Notes: generated by a model not told the origin, from the letters alone. DNA of 64,000 nt from Anisodus tanguticus (GCA_034509755.1 CM067556.1:45551243-45615242); one strand, 5' to 3'; shown: positions 10,097-23,060, numbered from the stretch's first letter. Numbers and translations: made by a program.

Positions 10097-12006
10097 CGTG
10101 CTATTAATCAATAACAGTTCAACACAGTCTACCATCAGTCGCCAATCAAAGACCCCATAGAACATTCGTCATAACACTTAGTCAACTACTAATAGACCTA
10201 CTTCTTTGAGGGTACGAAACTAATTCACCCAGTTTGAGTGATGTGAAATAATGGAAACATAATCTACCTCTATCCCAAAAGGTTCTATTTTTTCAAATCC
10301 AATCCATTACTATCTCGAAGGGGCATCTTACTTACTCCAAATTAGATCAACCATGCATTATTGAAATCCTTACATTTTCACATTTCATTTCAATCATATT
10401 CACCACTAACAACTGATTATTACTCAAACTTGTTCCAGAGCATACTGAAATATCATAAACCTCGTAACATAACTGAACCGATCTCAGAAATAGTAGGACA
10501 TCACATACTCCAGAATAAGAGCTTCCATTGCCTCACTCAAACCTTCATACTGTAAGCTCATTCCTATCCGGCACATCCCACACACCATCCTTTATCAAAT
10601 TCTCCACTAGGAAAGATACCAATCCACTCTCTCTACTCTGACCAACAATTATTTAGTACCTAAATGATAACCCAAACCTTCATTGAACTGATCCATAATC
10701 CAAAATGATCCCTAATTACAGAACATACACTCCTACTAATATCCTCATATAGTTTCATCGAAATACCTTTGCCAAAAATCCTTATCCAAAATAATCCTCT
10801 TTCTATACTAGTCCATGCATTCACTGACTCAATCATCGATACTCGAGCCTTTCACAACTAGAATTAGATCAAACCATCGCCAACCCATTATCATGAATAT
10901 TCCCATTGACCAACACCTTATTCGAGAGTCAATACAATGTTTGTATGTAAAAACCCAATCTTTATCTTATTTTTCCAAATCATAACATATCCAACTAACT
11001 GTGCAATTTCCCTATCCTTCAATCACTTCCAGAGTCATTATACCAGTAATTATAGAACTTCTCAAGTATCAACCTTTACATATCAATGCTTACAAATCTC
11101 ATCCAAAAACTAGATGGAACACCCGATAATCCCTCAGATTTAGCTCCACACTTGTCCAGCACAAGAGTTATTCCTATTAGTCAATCAATGGCTCTCATTA
11201 GCCTATGACGAGCCCAACGTACCAATGCATATACGACTTTTACACTCACTAAATACTAAACAACTATGAAATAACTCACAAATCAACAATCTCTTGGTTT
11301 CAACAATCCTCTGTCATCACTAACCTCGAAAATGCCAAGTGAGCCCATGAACACAGTTTTTAGGTGAACAAACATGATTGTCTATTCCACTAAGCTTCAC
11401 TCATCACAAGTAACATTTCCACCTGATCTTGAATAAAAAACCATTCATTGAACACAATACTATCAAATCAAAACCAACTCAACATTTCATAGACTATATG
11501 ACATCCACCTTCGTACACCTTGTAACCTTTCCCAACAAACACATCAGATACTAATTTTTCCCTTCATACAGCGGAGATTGATCCATCCACATTTCTTCTC
11601 TTGCATCTATAAATTGTCACTCACACTTTCCAAAGATACCACTGAACTAAAGAGTAACAAACATAATCCCAATCAACAATACCCTCAAATCATCGCTGGA
11701 GACTAAACATGGTCACACACCCATATCATGGTAGAACAACTCATACCCTACCACGCGACATCATATTGAACCATTCACGCACAAATTTAAGAGCGTGATA
11801 CCACCATCAGTAATAGAATAGGAAGAATAAATTCAGATACCAATTTGATTCAACTTAGCACGAAAGGAATGAAGAAAATGAAGTTTCCTAAATGTCCCAC
11901 AGCCACTCAAAGATAAGTACAGACGTCTCCACACTAATCCGCAAGACTCTACTAGAAATTGCTCTTGTATTTAAGACAGTTTAACCTAAAGTTCTGATAC
12001 CAATAT
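10097..12006 (-). mobile_element. Non-coding internal region of LARD-like element, part 2
   Basis: Continuation of the element interrupted at 2,023. 10,097-10,350 repeats 1,327-1,590 (second copy of the tandem duplication). The rest, to 12,006, has no Gag or Pol similarity in any frame. Near 11,800-12,000 the minus strand resembles the leader just inside the family B PBS at 16,480-16,640 (GACGTCTGTACTTATCTT is shared), which ties it to family B. Summed with part 1, the internal region is about 3.46 kb. Confidence 0.6.
11991..12002 (-). other. Primer binding site of LARD-like element
   Basis: Minus-strand TGGTATCAGAAC lies a few bases inside the LTR end at 12,007. It matches the initiator tRNA-Met type PBS with a change near the distal end. 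Confidence 0.8.
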
Positions 12007-13563
12007 TGTCACAACCTCTTTTTAGGAATTCTGGTGGCACCTATACTTTCCCACCGATAGGTGAACACTTCCCATGTACATAGTACAATTAAATAAAGAA
12101 ATGCGGAAATAATGAAATACTTAAAGCCTAGCCTTATCATAACTAGGAAAATGCAGAACATGAGTTTGAAAAGTCAAATACAACCCCCAAATGATCTAGT
12201 CTGTAGATACAAGAGCACAAATAAATCTGAAATAAGTTTGAATAGGCACGCATGCCAAAACCAATATAAATAAACTAAACAAGTTTGTCATGTCTCTCCA
12301 TTAAGAACAAAAGACTATAATTAGAGATAGAGTATCCAAGGGCATGCCGAAAGAAGCATCCTCACCCTGAACATTGAAAATCATAGCTTTGGCAGCCACA
12401 TAATGCTGCAGATGTGGAAGGTACTGAATCTGCATAAAAAATGTAGTAAGTGTAGCATGAGTACACAACGTACCCCCATATACATCATAGGCCGACATGA
12501 TGGAAGGTACATAATCAGAGATAAATACCAAGTAAACACCAAGTAATCCTATACTAACAATTCAATAATCCAAGTAAGTCATATAGTACACCTATCATTT
12601 CACTGATTCATTAAGTCATATTGTTCACATGAGGTTGCCATCACAGTCAAGTACAATCAATCCATTCACATATAGATGGACCTTACTATCATAACACCCA
12701 CCAACTAGTACTCTCTTGTCCAATCGTGTTCAAGCTTAACCCCACTTACTCAACTTAAAACATTAAATAAACAAGTCAACACTTACATCACAACAACTAT
12801 TTTAGAATGCTTTCCAATAGTATTACACTTAAGATAACCATGATGACATTAACTCCTTTATTATTCTAGGCTTTTAGATTTAGTTAGGTCTCCATACAAT
12901 TACGGACTGACACACAGATCATCCAATGTCTACCTTCCTAATAGTAATATTTATCACAGACTCTTTATTAGACTCGTTACTAGTCACACGGTTGATTATC
13001 AGACAATACACAAATGGACATAATTTCCCTATATCTAGACAATAGTACTGACCTATTGACATTTCTGACCACAATAGCAGTTGACATCAAACCCTTAGAC
13101 TTAAAATTATTAAAACCACAAAGACCCATAAACAAGGAAGCAAGCCACATAGGACAATCAAATCAATTTAATAAATTCAAGCATTTATCTAAGTGTTTAT
13201 AAATACCAGCCTAATCATGGAAATTCACCCGATCCAATAGAATAAATCCAATTTCCAAGCATTCACATAGATAAGCTCAATCATAGCGACTATTCTGGTC
13301 CAATACAATTAATTCAATCCAATTAAATTTAGGGTTTCACCCAAGTTCCAATAACCAACTATATCTCATTACCAAACCACAATTAATCAATGTATAGATG
13401 TATGTATGATATGAATGCAATGCATTTACAAAGTACATTTCTCAACCGAGTATACAATACCTCAAGGTTTTATTATGATTTGTACATCCATGAGGGACCT
13501 GTGAAGTCCATATACCCCTCCGAAATGTCCCATCGGAGCCCAGCTCTTGGCTAAAATATCATG
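12007..13563 (-). repeat. Truncated family B-related LTR (3' part, minus strand)
   Basis: The minus strand ends in GTTGTGACA at 12,007, the LTR end adjoining the PBS. It runs back through sequences shared with 14,530-16,477 and 22,050-23,060 (for example AGCCAAGAGCTGGGCTC and the GTACACAACGTACC region). It is longer than the matching part of other copies because about 0.5 kb near 12,640-13,380 has no counterpart in them. It stops abruptly at about 13,556-13,563, where a plus-strand copy begins. A 76-codon frame at 12,301-12,531 is LTR sequence, not a gene. Confidence 0.75.
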
Positions 13564-15364
13564 TTCCATGGTAGAATAAGAGCCTTAAAGCTCTGATTTA
13601 AGGGTGTAATATGGATTAGTTTGTCTTGATATTGTGGATAAGTATTGAATTATGTTAGATGGCGATGTTGTAGAGTTTAATTTGTATAAGGAAACCCTTT
13701 TCAGTTTAGGGGGAAAACCTACGGTTTGTAAATTAGGGCTTTTCTTAAATTATGCAATTGATTGTTCAATTTCGGTTAGTTTTCCAATTAACTTAAGGAT
13801 ATGACTATTAGCATATTTTAAAGCTTTTTGACTAATAAAGTTTGGATTTTGATATCGTGGGCCCGGGGTTGGTTCTAGGTGTGTTTGGTATGATTGAGGG
13901 ACTAAGTCCTTGTGTTGTGTATTAGATTTCTATTAACGGATAGTCTATACATGATAGACTATGACTACTACGAAGCACTCTAAAAGGGCAATGCCAGTGC
14001 AGAGAGTTGGTTGTACGTGGCACTTGCTCGGCCTTGAGGTAGGCTATATTTTCCTTTTATTAAACTCCGATAGAAGTACATAATTAGTTATAAAAGTTTA
14101 GGGGTATTTGGCGTGTTTGGGGGTCCCACCCAAGCAGTGGTGGTGAATGTTTGAGTGGGTACCAATGTTGAACTATGATGATGGGTTGTTGTTGATTGGG
14201 CTTGTCGCCATTATTTTGGAGCATTGCCATGTTTGCTATTGTTGTGATATTCATCACACATGCTTTCGATATAATATCTTGATTGTACTTGGATTATATG
14301 TTATTGAATTCCTGAAAGCATGTGATATTCATCTCTTATATGTGGTTGTATCTCATTACATCCTAATTTCTTGCCTTGAATTTTCATTTACATTCATACA
14401 CTCATGGTTTAGATGATATTGATATAAGAGTGATACGGAAATATTATGGGTCCAAGAGACGGGGAAGGTAAGAACACTTATGAGATTATTGGCAACATTG
14501 AGATGATGATGATACGTGGGGGGAATGGGTTGCACACCTGCTACAGTTATTTCAGCCAAGAGCGGGGCTCCATTGAGAAATTCTGAAGGAGTATATGGAC
14601 TTTACTGGTCCCTCATGTGTGTGTTGTTTATAGAATTTGAATGTATGTATACTGGAGATGAAAGGTACCTGGCATATGCATTGCATTCATATCATACATT
14701 CATTATTTCATTAATTATTTGTTGATGGATTAAGTCTTGGACTGATTATATGATAACTTGGTTGAGTTCTTGGATAAAAGAGAGTGGTAAATTGATTATG
14801 TGTTAATTGGGATATTGTCATTGAATTCTTCTAAATTGGGACAATTTACATGATTGTGAAATCTTATATGAACAATGTGACGTGTTGACTCTATAACTAT
14901 TATGTGGATAATGTGACTTATTTGGGTCACTGAATTGTATAGTATAGGGTTATATGGTGTCGACTTGATATTTATTTCTTTTTACGTATCTTCCATTATT
15001 GTCGGCCTATGATGTCTACCAAGGTATGTTGTGTACTCCTGCTACACTTGCTGCATTCTTTTCGATGTAGATACAGATCCTTCTACCCATTTGAGGCCTC
15101 GAGTTTGAGTCTGAGCCGATTGATCATCAATATTCAGGGTAAGGATGCTACCTTCCGACATGCCTTGGATACTCCTATCTCTTCTATGTCTTTTATTGAT
15201 TCGAGAGACATATTCATACACTTAGACGATGATGTTTAGTATTTGTCTTTTGTTGCCTTTTTATTAAAACTTGTATCCATTTTATAGCTCTTGTATTGTT
15301 GACTAGATTCTTGAGATTGTATTATGATTCTCAGACTTATGTTCTTAATTTTATATTATTATCG

Positions 15365-15374
15365 ACAACTTATT
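15365..15374. repeat. LINE target site duplication, left (ACAACTTATT)
   Basis: ACAACTTATT here and at 16,351-16,360 flank the LINE insertion. The uninterrupted LTR at 22,930 has the related sequence CCACTTATTTAAG. Confidence 0.8.
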
Positions 15375-16350
15375 TTTTTTTGGTAAACAAACTATTGTAT
15401 TGATACCAAAGTGATAATTGCAAAACTAAGTAGGAGCTGACCACCTATTTCTCAGGAAATTCTAAAACCCAAAACAAACTATACTACTTCTAATTTGTAA
15501 CTAATCTAGACTAGTCAATAGAAGTTGTATACCATAATTACATCATCAGCTTTAACATAGGAAAAATATAGATTCTTGAAAGCATGGAAGAAAAAAAACA
15601 CTAGAACCAGCTATTGTATGTCTTCAAGGGAAAGTATTGAGCTTGTCCAAAGTGTCCTTCCACTTCCGCAGATGCTTGCCCATGATGTGTAATTGCAGTG
15701 CAATTTCTCTACACAATCTATCACTCTGAAATTGTTCATCTTGAAACCTCATATTATTTATTTCCCTCAATATGATGGATACTACCTTTACAAAAACAGA
15801 AGTGATAATGGCACCTAAACCAGACCTCTTTCTTGCCTAACCATAAGCCCAAATGAGCTCTTCTTACCAACTACCAATAGTTCTGTACATCCCCAACTAG
15901 TTTAAGAGTCTACTCAAAAATCTATTAGTAACTGGGCAAACAAATAATAAGTGATTAGGTGTTTCCACAACAGAGTCACAAAAATGCATTGCATAGGGAC
16001 ATGGATCCCAATCTTCTGCAATCTGTCAATAGTGGCTAATCTTCTCCAAGTAGCCAACCACAATATAAACTTATGCCTTGGGTGGATGTTCTGCTGAAGA
16101 GTAATACTATTCCACCACAGTATTTGATATTGGGACAAGAGATACAATACATCTTCCTGATGGAGAACTTTTTTTGCACCACCATAGAGTTCATTACAGA
16201 AATGACAGTGTCTTGATTAGAGCTTGCCTGCAATATATACTTCCTAGAATCTATTATTTTCCTTACCACCCAGGTTGCATTAGCTGGGATGATACATGAT
16301 TACACAGTTTCCTCTTTCATATAATACTGATGGACCCATTTAATCCACGA
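15375..16350 (-). mobile_element. 5'-truncated LINE (L1-type) fragment
   Basis: Non-LTR retrotransposon 3' end inserted in the family B LTR, minus orientation. The minus strand encodes, with one frameshift near 16,150, the zinc-binding region that follows plant LINE reverse transcriptase: VVRKI-type segment (16,269 on), then WW at the start of IHPRHKFILWLA...RLATIDRLQKIGI (about 16,110-16,000). The zinc ligands after VPMQC are partly lost (C then VTLLWKH). It ends in a short A-tract (nine T on the plus strand at 15,373-15,381). A 10-bp TSD, 3' A-tract and missing 5' end are the signature of target-primed reverse transcription with 5' truncation. Confidence 0.85.
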
Positions 16351-16481
16351 ACAACTTATTTAAGTATGTTGTTATTTTCCGCATTTCTTTCTTGTATCAT
16401 GTTAATGAGTTGGGAGTGGTTTTCCTACTGGTGGGAAAGTGTAGGTGCCACCATGATTCTTTAAAGGGGTCGTGACAAAGT

Positions 16482-16494
16482 TGGTATCAGAGCT
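16482..16494 (+). other. Primer binding site of family B
   Basis: TGGTATCAGAGCT begins 4 nt after the LTR end, matching the initiator tRNA-Met PBS. Confidence 0.9.
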
Positions 16495-16647
16495 TTATGT
16501 TAAACGATCTTAAATATAAAAGCAATGTCTAGTAGAGTCTTGCAGATCGGTGTGAAGACGTCTGTACTTATCTTCAAGAGGATATGGGCCAGCTATGAAA
16601 TTTCACTTCAAATTGGTATCTGACCTTTATTTCCTATTCTCTCACAA

Positions 16648-17921
16648 ATGATGAGGACTCGTGCCCATGCAGCAAGAGAGGAGGCACTGGTACTTGTACC
16701 TATAGAGCACGGTTGTGGTAGAGGTCATGGTAGGAACCGAGGTGGAGCCCAAGGAGTTGCACTGATGAGGGGTGGAGCGCATGGAGCCGGCTAGACTCGT
16801 GCTAGATCAGTTTCCCTTGAGCCATATATTGAGCCTTAAGATGAGTTGCTTGATGAGGAGATGGGGACAGCCTAGGATCATCCCAGATTTATAGCTAATC
16901 TAGTTCTATAAGACACTTTGGTCATGTAATTAAGTGTGTTTAATGGTTTTGCACAGGCGGGCATGCATCCGACTTTTTCGGCTGGGTCACACACTCGTGT
17001 GGGAGAGGGAAAAACTTTTGAATTTCACACTCCCGCAATTCATTCAGCTTTTATAATAGTACCCTATATTGATGAGGTCTCAAAATCTGAGTTTGGTCCC
17101 TAGCTAATTGCAGGGATAGCTATGACCCATGGTGAGCGGAATATATGGAAGCACTTTTCAAACATGAAGCCTCATGAGTTCTATGGACAGCTTGAAGAGG
17201 ATGCATATGAGTTTATTATGAGCAGCCATGAGAGGATACACACTTGGGTATCATCGAGTTGTATGGAGTCTATTTTGTAGCCCTACAGTTTAGGGGATAT
17301 GAAAAGCAGTGGTGGAGGGCGTATGTTGATTACTGGCTCGTGGGATCGCCTCCACTGTCTTGGTGAAGTACGTACCTCTTAGCTTACGTCTGAGCAAGCG
17401 TGATGAGTTCTAGAGGATTAAGTAGTGAGGTTTGATAGTTGCAGAGTATGAGACTCACTTCCATGCCTTGTCGTGCTATGCAATATCGTTGCTACCTATA
17501 GAGGAAGAAAGAGTCAGATGTTTCATGAGAGGGTTAAGTATTCCCCTTCAGTTAGCTATATTGTAGTTGGTGGCCTCTGGGGTTTCATTTAAGTCAATGG
17601 TTAAGCATACTAGGATGGTGAGTCTCTGAGGGTCAAGTTGCCCAGACATGAGCTTGATAAAAGGGCTAGGTGATTTGGAATGTACAGTAGCTCTACTTCT
17701 CATGGTTATGGTCAGCAGGGTAGGTTTCAACATTCGTAGTCTAGCTGACCAGTTCAGGCTGCCCTTTAGATTACAGATGGTGTCTCTGTGGGGAAAAGTG
17801 GTTATAGTGCGGTCAAGTCTTCGAGGGGTTCTCAGTCTCAGTATTCTGACAGTGGGGGTCATTCAGGTTCTTCTATATCCATCTAACAACCCTCACCAGC
17901 TAAGACTTGTTGCAATTGTGG
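16648..17921 (+). pseudogene. gag: gag pseudogene (family B)
   Basis: Starts with an ATG-ATG pair at 16,648-16,653 followed by an Arg/Gly-rich N-terminus (RTRAHAAREE, GRGHGRNRGG), the usual opening of this Gag type and related to the G-element Gag at 56,650. Central Gag similarity continues with many stops, e.g. FNGFAQAGMHPTFSAG and FIIVPYIDEV. The end reads CCNCG, the first half of a zinc knuckle, and then breaks at about 17,918-17,926 into RT thumb sequence. Not translatable. Confidence 0.75.
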
Positions 17922-20040
17922 ATCTTGCTAGCTATTATCGCATGTTCATCAAGGGATTTTCTTCTATTGGTTCGCATCTGACGCATTTGACTCAGAAAGA
18001 GGTGTCTTTCTAATGGTTTGACGAGTGTGATGAGAGCTTTCAAAAGCTCAAGTCTCTTTTGACCTTAGTCCCAATTTATCCCTTCTAGTGGAGGGGAAGG
18101 ACTTTACCGTATATTATGATGCTTTAATGATTAGGTTGGGTTGTGTGTTGATGTAGGAGGGTAATGTTATAGGTTATGCATCGAGGCACTTAAAGGTGCA
18201 TGAGAAACATTATCCTGTTCATGACTTAGAGTTGGCGGCTATTATGTTTTCTTTAAAGATTTAGAGGCATTACTTGTATCGCATTCATTGTGAGGTGTAT
18301 ACCAATCTTCACATCCTTCAACATGTATTCAATTGGCGGGATATGAATTCTAGAAAACGTCGGTGGATTGAGTTGCTAAATGATTATGATATGACTATTT
18401 TGTACCATCTATACAAGGCCAATATGGTGGCGGATGCCTTGAACTGAAAGGCAGTCAACATGGAGAGTTTAACTCGTTTGATTATTTATGAGCGTCCTTT
18501 GGAATTAGAGGTTTATTCCTTAGCCAATCATTTTGTGCGGCTTGATATTTTTAATCCGGATAGGATTCTAGCTTGTGTTGAGGCGAGATCGTCTCTTTTG
18601 GAGCAAATTAGGATCCACCGGTAAGATAATGTGAAGTTGTGCAAAATTAGGGATAAAGTGATGAGTGGTGAAGCCAAGGAGGCTATGATCGATAGTTAGG
18701 GGGTATTGAGGATCAAGGGTAGAGTGTGTGTTCCCCGAGTTGGTAATTTGACTAGAATGATTATGGACTAGGCCCACAACTCTAGTTATTCGATTCATCC
18801 AGGTGCTACTAAGATGTATCATGACTTAAAACAGCACTATGGATGTGGTAGGATGAAGAGAGACATTGTTGAGTTTGTGTTTCGATTTTAGAATTGTCAG
18901 TAAGTCAAGTATAAGCACCAGCGACCCAGTGGTGTATGTTAGAAAATGCCCATTCCTGAGTGGAAGTGTGAGAGGATTTCCATGGATTTTATTATTGGGT
19001 TGCCTAAGACTTTGGGCAAGTTTGATGCTATTTGGGTCATTGATGATAGGTTGATCAAGTTCGTGCACTTCATTCTAGTCCATACGACTTATAATTTTTG
19101 AGAAGGTGGCTAAGATTTATATTCGTGAGATTGTTCATCTACATGGTGTTCCTATTTCTATCATTTCAGACAGGGTACTAAGTTTACTTCTCATTTCTGG
19201 TAGACTTTGCTAAAGGAGTTGGGTACTCGCTTGGCTCTCAATACAACATTTCACCATCAGATGGACGGTCAGTCCTAGCAGACCGTTCAGGTTTTGGATG
19301 ATATGTTATGAGCTTGTGTGATTGATTTTGGTGGTCATTGGGACCAGTTCTTAACTTTGGCAGCATTTGCGTACAACAATAGTTATCACTCAAGCATTGA
19401 TATGGCGTTATTTGAAGCTTTGTATGGTAGGAGGCGTCATTCTTCGATTGGGTTTTGTGACACACTTGAGGTTATCCCTTAGGGTACCGACTTGTTGAGA
19501 GACTTCTTAGAGAAGGTGAAGGCAATCCAGGACAAGCTCCTGGCAGCTCAGAGCAGGAAGAAAGAGTATGCCGACCAGAAGGTCCAAAAAATTGAGTTTA
19601 TGGTTGGTGACAGAGTTCTATTGAAGGTCTCACCCATGAAGGGTGTGATGAGGTTTAGCAAGAGATGTAAGTTATGTCTGAGGTATATCGGACCTTTTGA
19701 GATTCATTAAAGGGTTGGTGAGTTGGCATATGAGTTGGCTCTGCCACCAAGTCTTTCAGGTGTTCATCCAGTTTTCCATGTGTCTATGCTGATAATGTAC
19801 CATGACGATAATTCATTATCCAGTGGGATTCTGTATTGCTTGAGCAGTATTTGTAGTTCGAGGAGGAGCCTGTGGCTATTTTAGATAGGCAAGTGAGAAA
19901 GTTCAGGTCTAAGGAGATAGCTTATGTGAAGGTATAATGGAAGCATCATCCTATTGAGGAGGCGACTTCAAAGATAGAGTCCGACATGCGGAGCAGATAC
20001 CCTGACTTGTTTACTACTTTCAATATATTTCCCTTTTTCA
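17922..20040 (+). pseudogene. pol: pol pseudogene: RT thumb, RNase H, integrase, chromodomain (family B)
   Basis: Begins directly with the RT thumb (SYYRMFIKGFSSI, LTQKEVSF), so knuckle end, protease and RT palm/fingers are deleted, roughly 1.5 kb by comparison with family A. RNase H follows (RLGCVLM, HDLELAA, NMVADALN) with stops, one of them where SRK is expected. Integrase HHCC lies at 18,780-18,900 with the second Cys pair damaged (FRF-stop-NCQ). The core keeps D1 (SMDFIIGLPKT), is frameshifted at D2, and has TAG at 19,276-19,278 where the catalytic Glu codon GAG is expected. The end has VHPVFHVSML and a degraded chromodomain (SKEIAYVKV, EEATSK). Confidence 0.85.
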
Positions 20041-20084
20041 TTTGTCTCCATTCGAGGACAAATGTTTGTTTAATTGGTATCTGA

Positions 20085-23060
20085 TGTAATAACTTGTCCA
20101 GTCATTTTTAGCCAAAGACCTGTATTCGACTATTTTACCATTCCCGTAGACTCTATGTGGGGTTTTTAATTTGCGGAGATGGGTGGCATGAATCCCAAGG
20201 TTCATTTATGTGAGTTTTGGAAGAAAAACCCAAATTTAGAATCTTAGAGTTGATTAGTATGACACAAAGTTGACTTTCTAGTATATGGTTTCATTTCAGG
20301 ATTCTGTTACTTCTGGTAGATTCGGAGGGTCATTTATGACTTAGTCGAGTATCGGTTTGCTCTTCGAGGCCATCATGTGCACTTTATGGTCTTATTTGTG
20401 AAATTTGGATATTTATTTATTTTGGGAAATTCTTTAGCAAAGTATGTCATAGCTTAGTTAAATGAGAAATCCAAGGGTGCGAGTGAGTTCATAGCACTGT
20501 TTACTTTAGGGGAGCATGTCTAGTTTGTGTCCTGGTGGTTTCGGGAGTGTTTCGGGTGGTTGATAGAGGTTTTAGTGAGTTTTCCACTACTGGTGTACTG
20601 TGTCTGCACCAGTAGACTGTGTGGCCGCTTATACGGGTCTGCCTCCTCTGAGGTCGGCTCGCAAATATGGGACTTGTGATATTTTGATATTCTGCCCCTA
20701 CAGAGGTGTCCACGCAGAGGTGATGGTGCATCTGCGGTGATTCGCTCGCACTAGCGATTATGCATGATTTAATGGTTCCGCCTCAGTAGATTTCTTCCAT
20801 TATGGCTAGTCTGCCCCTGCAGTGCCTATTCTGCCAATGTGGGATCACTGTTCCAGGTAGATTCTTAAGAGCCCAAACCCAATCACTTCCTCAAATATCT
20901 TATCTCAGTTTTAGAGATTGTTAAGGGGAGAATTCTGAAGTTGTGTTGAGGTTTTACTTGGGAGATAAATTATTCACCCTTTTTGATTTCATTCCATGGT
21001 TTTAAGGTTCATAATGCTAATTTAAATCTTGTTTGGGGAAGATGGGTTCTTAAGCTTCCATGGTAGAATAAGAGCCTTAAAGCTTTGATTTAAGGGTATA
21101 ATATGGATTAGTTTATCTTGATATTGTGGATAAGTATTGAATTATGTTAGATGATCATGTTGTATAGTTTAATATGAATATGGAAACCCTTTTCAATTTG
21201 TGGAAAAAACTTAAGGTTTGTATAATAGGGCTTTTCTTAAATTATGAAATTGAGGGTTCAATTGGGGTTAGTTTTCCAATTAACTTAAGGATATGACTAG
21301 TTAGCATGTTTTAAAGCTTTTTGAATAATAAAGTTTGTATTTCGATATAGTGGGACTGGGATTGGTTTTAGGCTTCTTTGGTATGATTGAAGGACTAAGT
21401 CCTTGTGTTGTGTGTTAGATTTATATTAACAGATAGTCTATATGTTCTAGACTACGACTACTACGAGGCGCTCTGGAAAGGAAAGGCAGATGCAGAGAGT
21501 TGATTGTACATGGAACCTACTCGGCCCTTAGGTAGGATACTATTTCCTTCTATTAGACTTTGATAGAAGTATGTCATTAGTTATTAATAGTGAGAGGTAT
21601 TAGGCATGTTTGGGGGTCCTACCCAAGCGAGTGTGATGAATGTTTGGATGGGTACTGGTGTTGAACTATGATGATGGTTGATTTGGGGAATCAACATTAA
21701 GTTGATTCCAACTGTTGTTGATTGGGCTTGTCATCATATTTTCTATTATTGCGTTTATTCATCACATGATTTCGTTATGATATCCTCATTGTACTTAGAT
21801 TATGTGTATTTGAATTCTTGAAAGCATGTGATATTCATCTCTTATATGTGGTTGCATCTCATTATATCCTGATTTCTTGGCTTGAAATGTCATTTACAGT
21901 CCTACACTCATGGTTCTGATGATATTTATATGAGAGTGGTATGGAAATGTTGTGGGTCCAAGACACCGGGAATGTAAGAACACATGTGAAATTATTGACA
22001 ACATTGAGATAATAATGATATGGGGGAAACAGATTGCACGCCTGCAACAGTTATTTCAGCCAAGAGCTGGGCTCCGTTGAGAAATTCTGGAGGAGTATAT
22101 GGACTTCACGGGTCCCCTATGGGTATGCAGCTCATAGAAATTTGAACGCACGCATAACATAGACAAAAGTTACCTGGCATATGCATTGCATTCATATCAT
22201 ACATTCATTATTTCATTGATTATTTGTTGATGGATTAAGTCTTGGACTAATTATATGATAACTTGGTTGAATTCTTGGATAAAGGAGGGTGGTAATTTGA
22301 TCATGTGTTACTTGGGATATTGTCATTGAATTCTTCTACATTGGGACAATTTACATGATTGTGAAGTCTTATATGAACAATGTGACTTGTTTACTCTATG
22401 AACTATTTTGTGGATAATGTGACTTATCTGGGTTACTGAATTGTCTACTATAGGGTTATATGGTGTCAACTTGATATTTATCTCTTTTTACATATCTTCC
22501 GTCATTGTCGGCCTATGATGTCTACGGGGGTATGATGCATACTCATGCTACACTTGCTGCATTCTTTTGGATGTAAATACAAATCCTTCTAACTTTTTTG
22601 TTTTATTTTTTCCTCCTTCAAAACCTTCCATGAAAGATGGCTAGCTCCAATTTCGTTGTTCGAGACCTCGAGTTTGAGTCAGAGCCGGTTGATCATTATT
22701 ATTCAGGGTGAGGATGCTACCTGTCGGCATGCCATGGATACTCCTATATCATCCTTGTCTTTTATTGATTAGAGAGACATATTCAAACACTTAGATTATG
22801 ATGTTTAGTATTTGTCTTATGTTTCCCTTTTATTCAGACTTGTATCCATTTAAGAGCTATTATATTGTTGACAAGATTCTTAGGGTTGTATTATGATTCT
22901 CAGACTTATGTTCCGCATTTTATATTATTATCAACCACTTATTTAAGTATGTTGTTATTTTCCGCATTTCTTTCTTGTATCATATTAATAAGTTTGGAGT
23001 GGTGCGCCTACCACTGGAAAAGTGTAGGTGCCACCATGATTCCTAAAAGGGGTCGTGACA
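20085..23060 (+). repeat. 3' LTR of family B (complete, 2,976 bp)
   Basis: Starts TGTAATAACTTG after the linker AATTGGTATCTGA and ends GGTCGTGACA. The linker shared by several families lies just outside, with the dyad at 20,049-20,064. A segment of about 60 bp near 22,588-22,650 (T/C-rich, then GATGGCTAGC) is absent from the 5' LTR and from the copy at 36,245-39,095. No coding region recognised. This LTR directly abuts copia gag at 23,061. Confidence 0.88.

Larger units (their letters stand above)
13564..16477 (+). repeat. 5' LTR of family B, truncated and carrying a LINE insertion
   Basis: Matches the 3' LTR from CATGGTAGAATAAGAGCC (21,058) onward and ends CGTGACA at 16,477. About the first 970 bp of LTR are missing. 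A 976-bp LINE fragment sits at 15,375-16,350. The 76-codon frame at 15,009-15,239 lies in a part of the LTR that is also partly open in other copies. Confidence 0.85.
13564..23060 (+). mobile_element. Family B Ty3/gypsy element (Tekay-like), internally deleted
   Basis: Plus-strand element with 5' LTR (truncated at its start), PBS, degenerate gag, pol lacking zinc knuckle end, protease and most of RT, then a full 3' LTR. No TSD can be checked because the 5' end is lost. The right flank at 23,061 is copia gag in the opposite orientation. Many stops in every domain indicate an old copy. Confidence 0.85.

Noticed and set aside
13564..23060. Family B element as complete and active
   Set aside because: 5' LTR start missing, protease and RT deleted, stops throughout and integrase Glu replaced by a stop.
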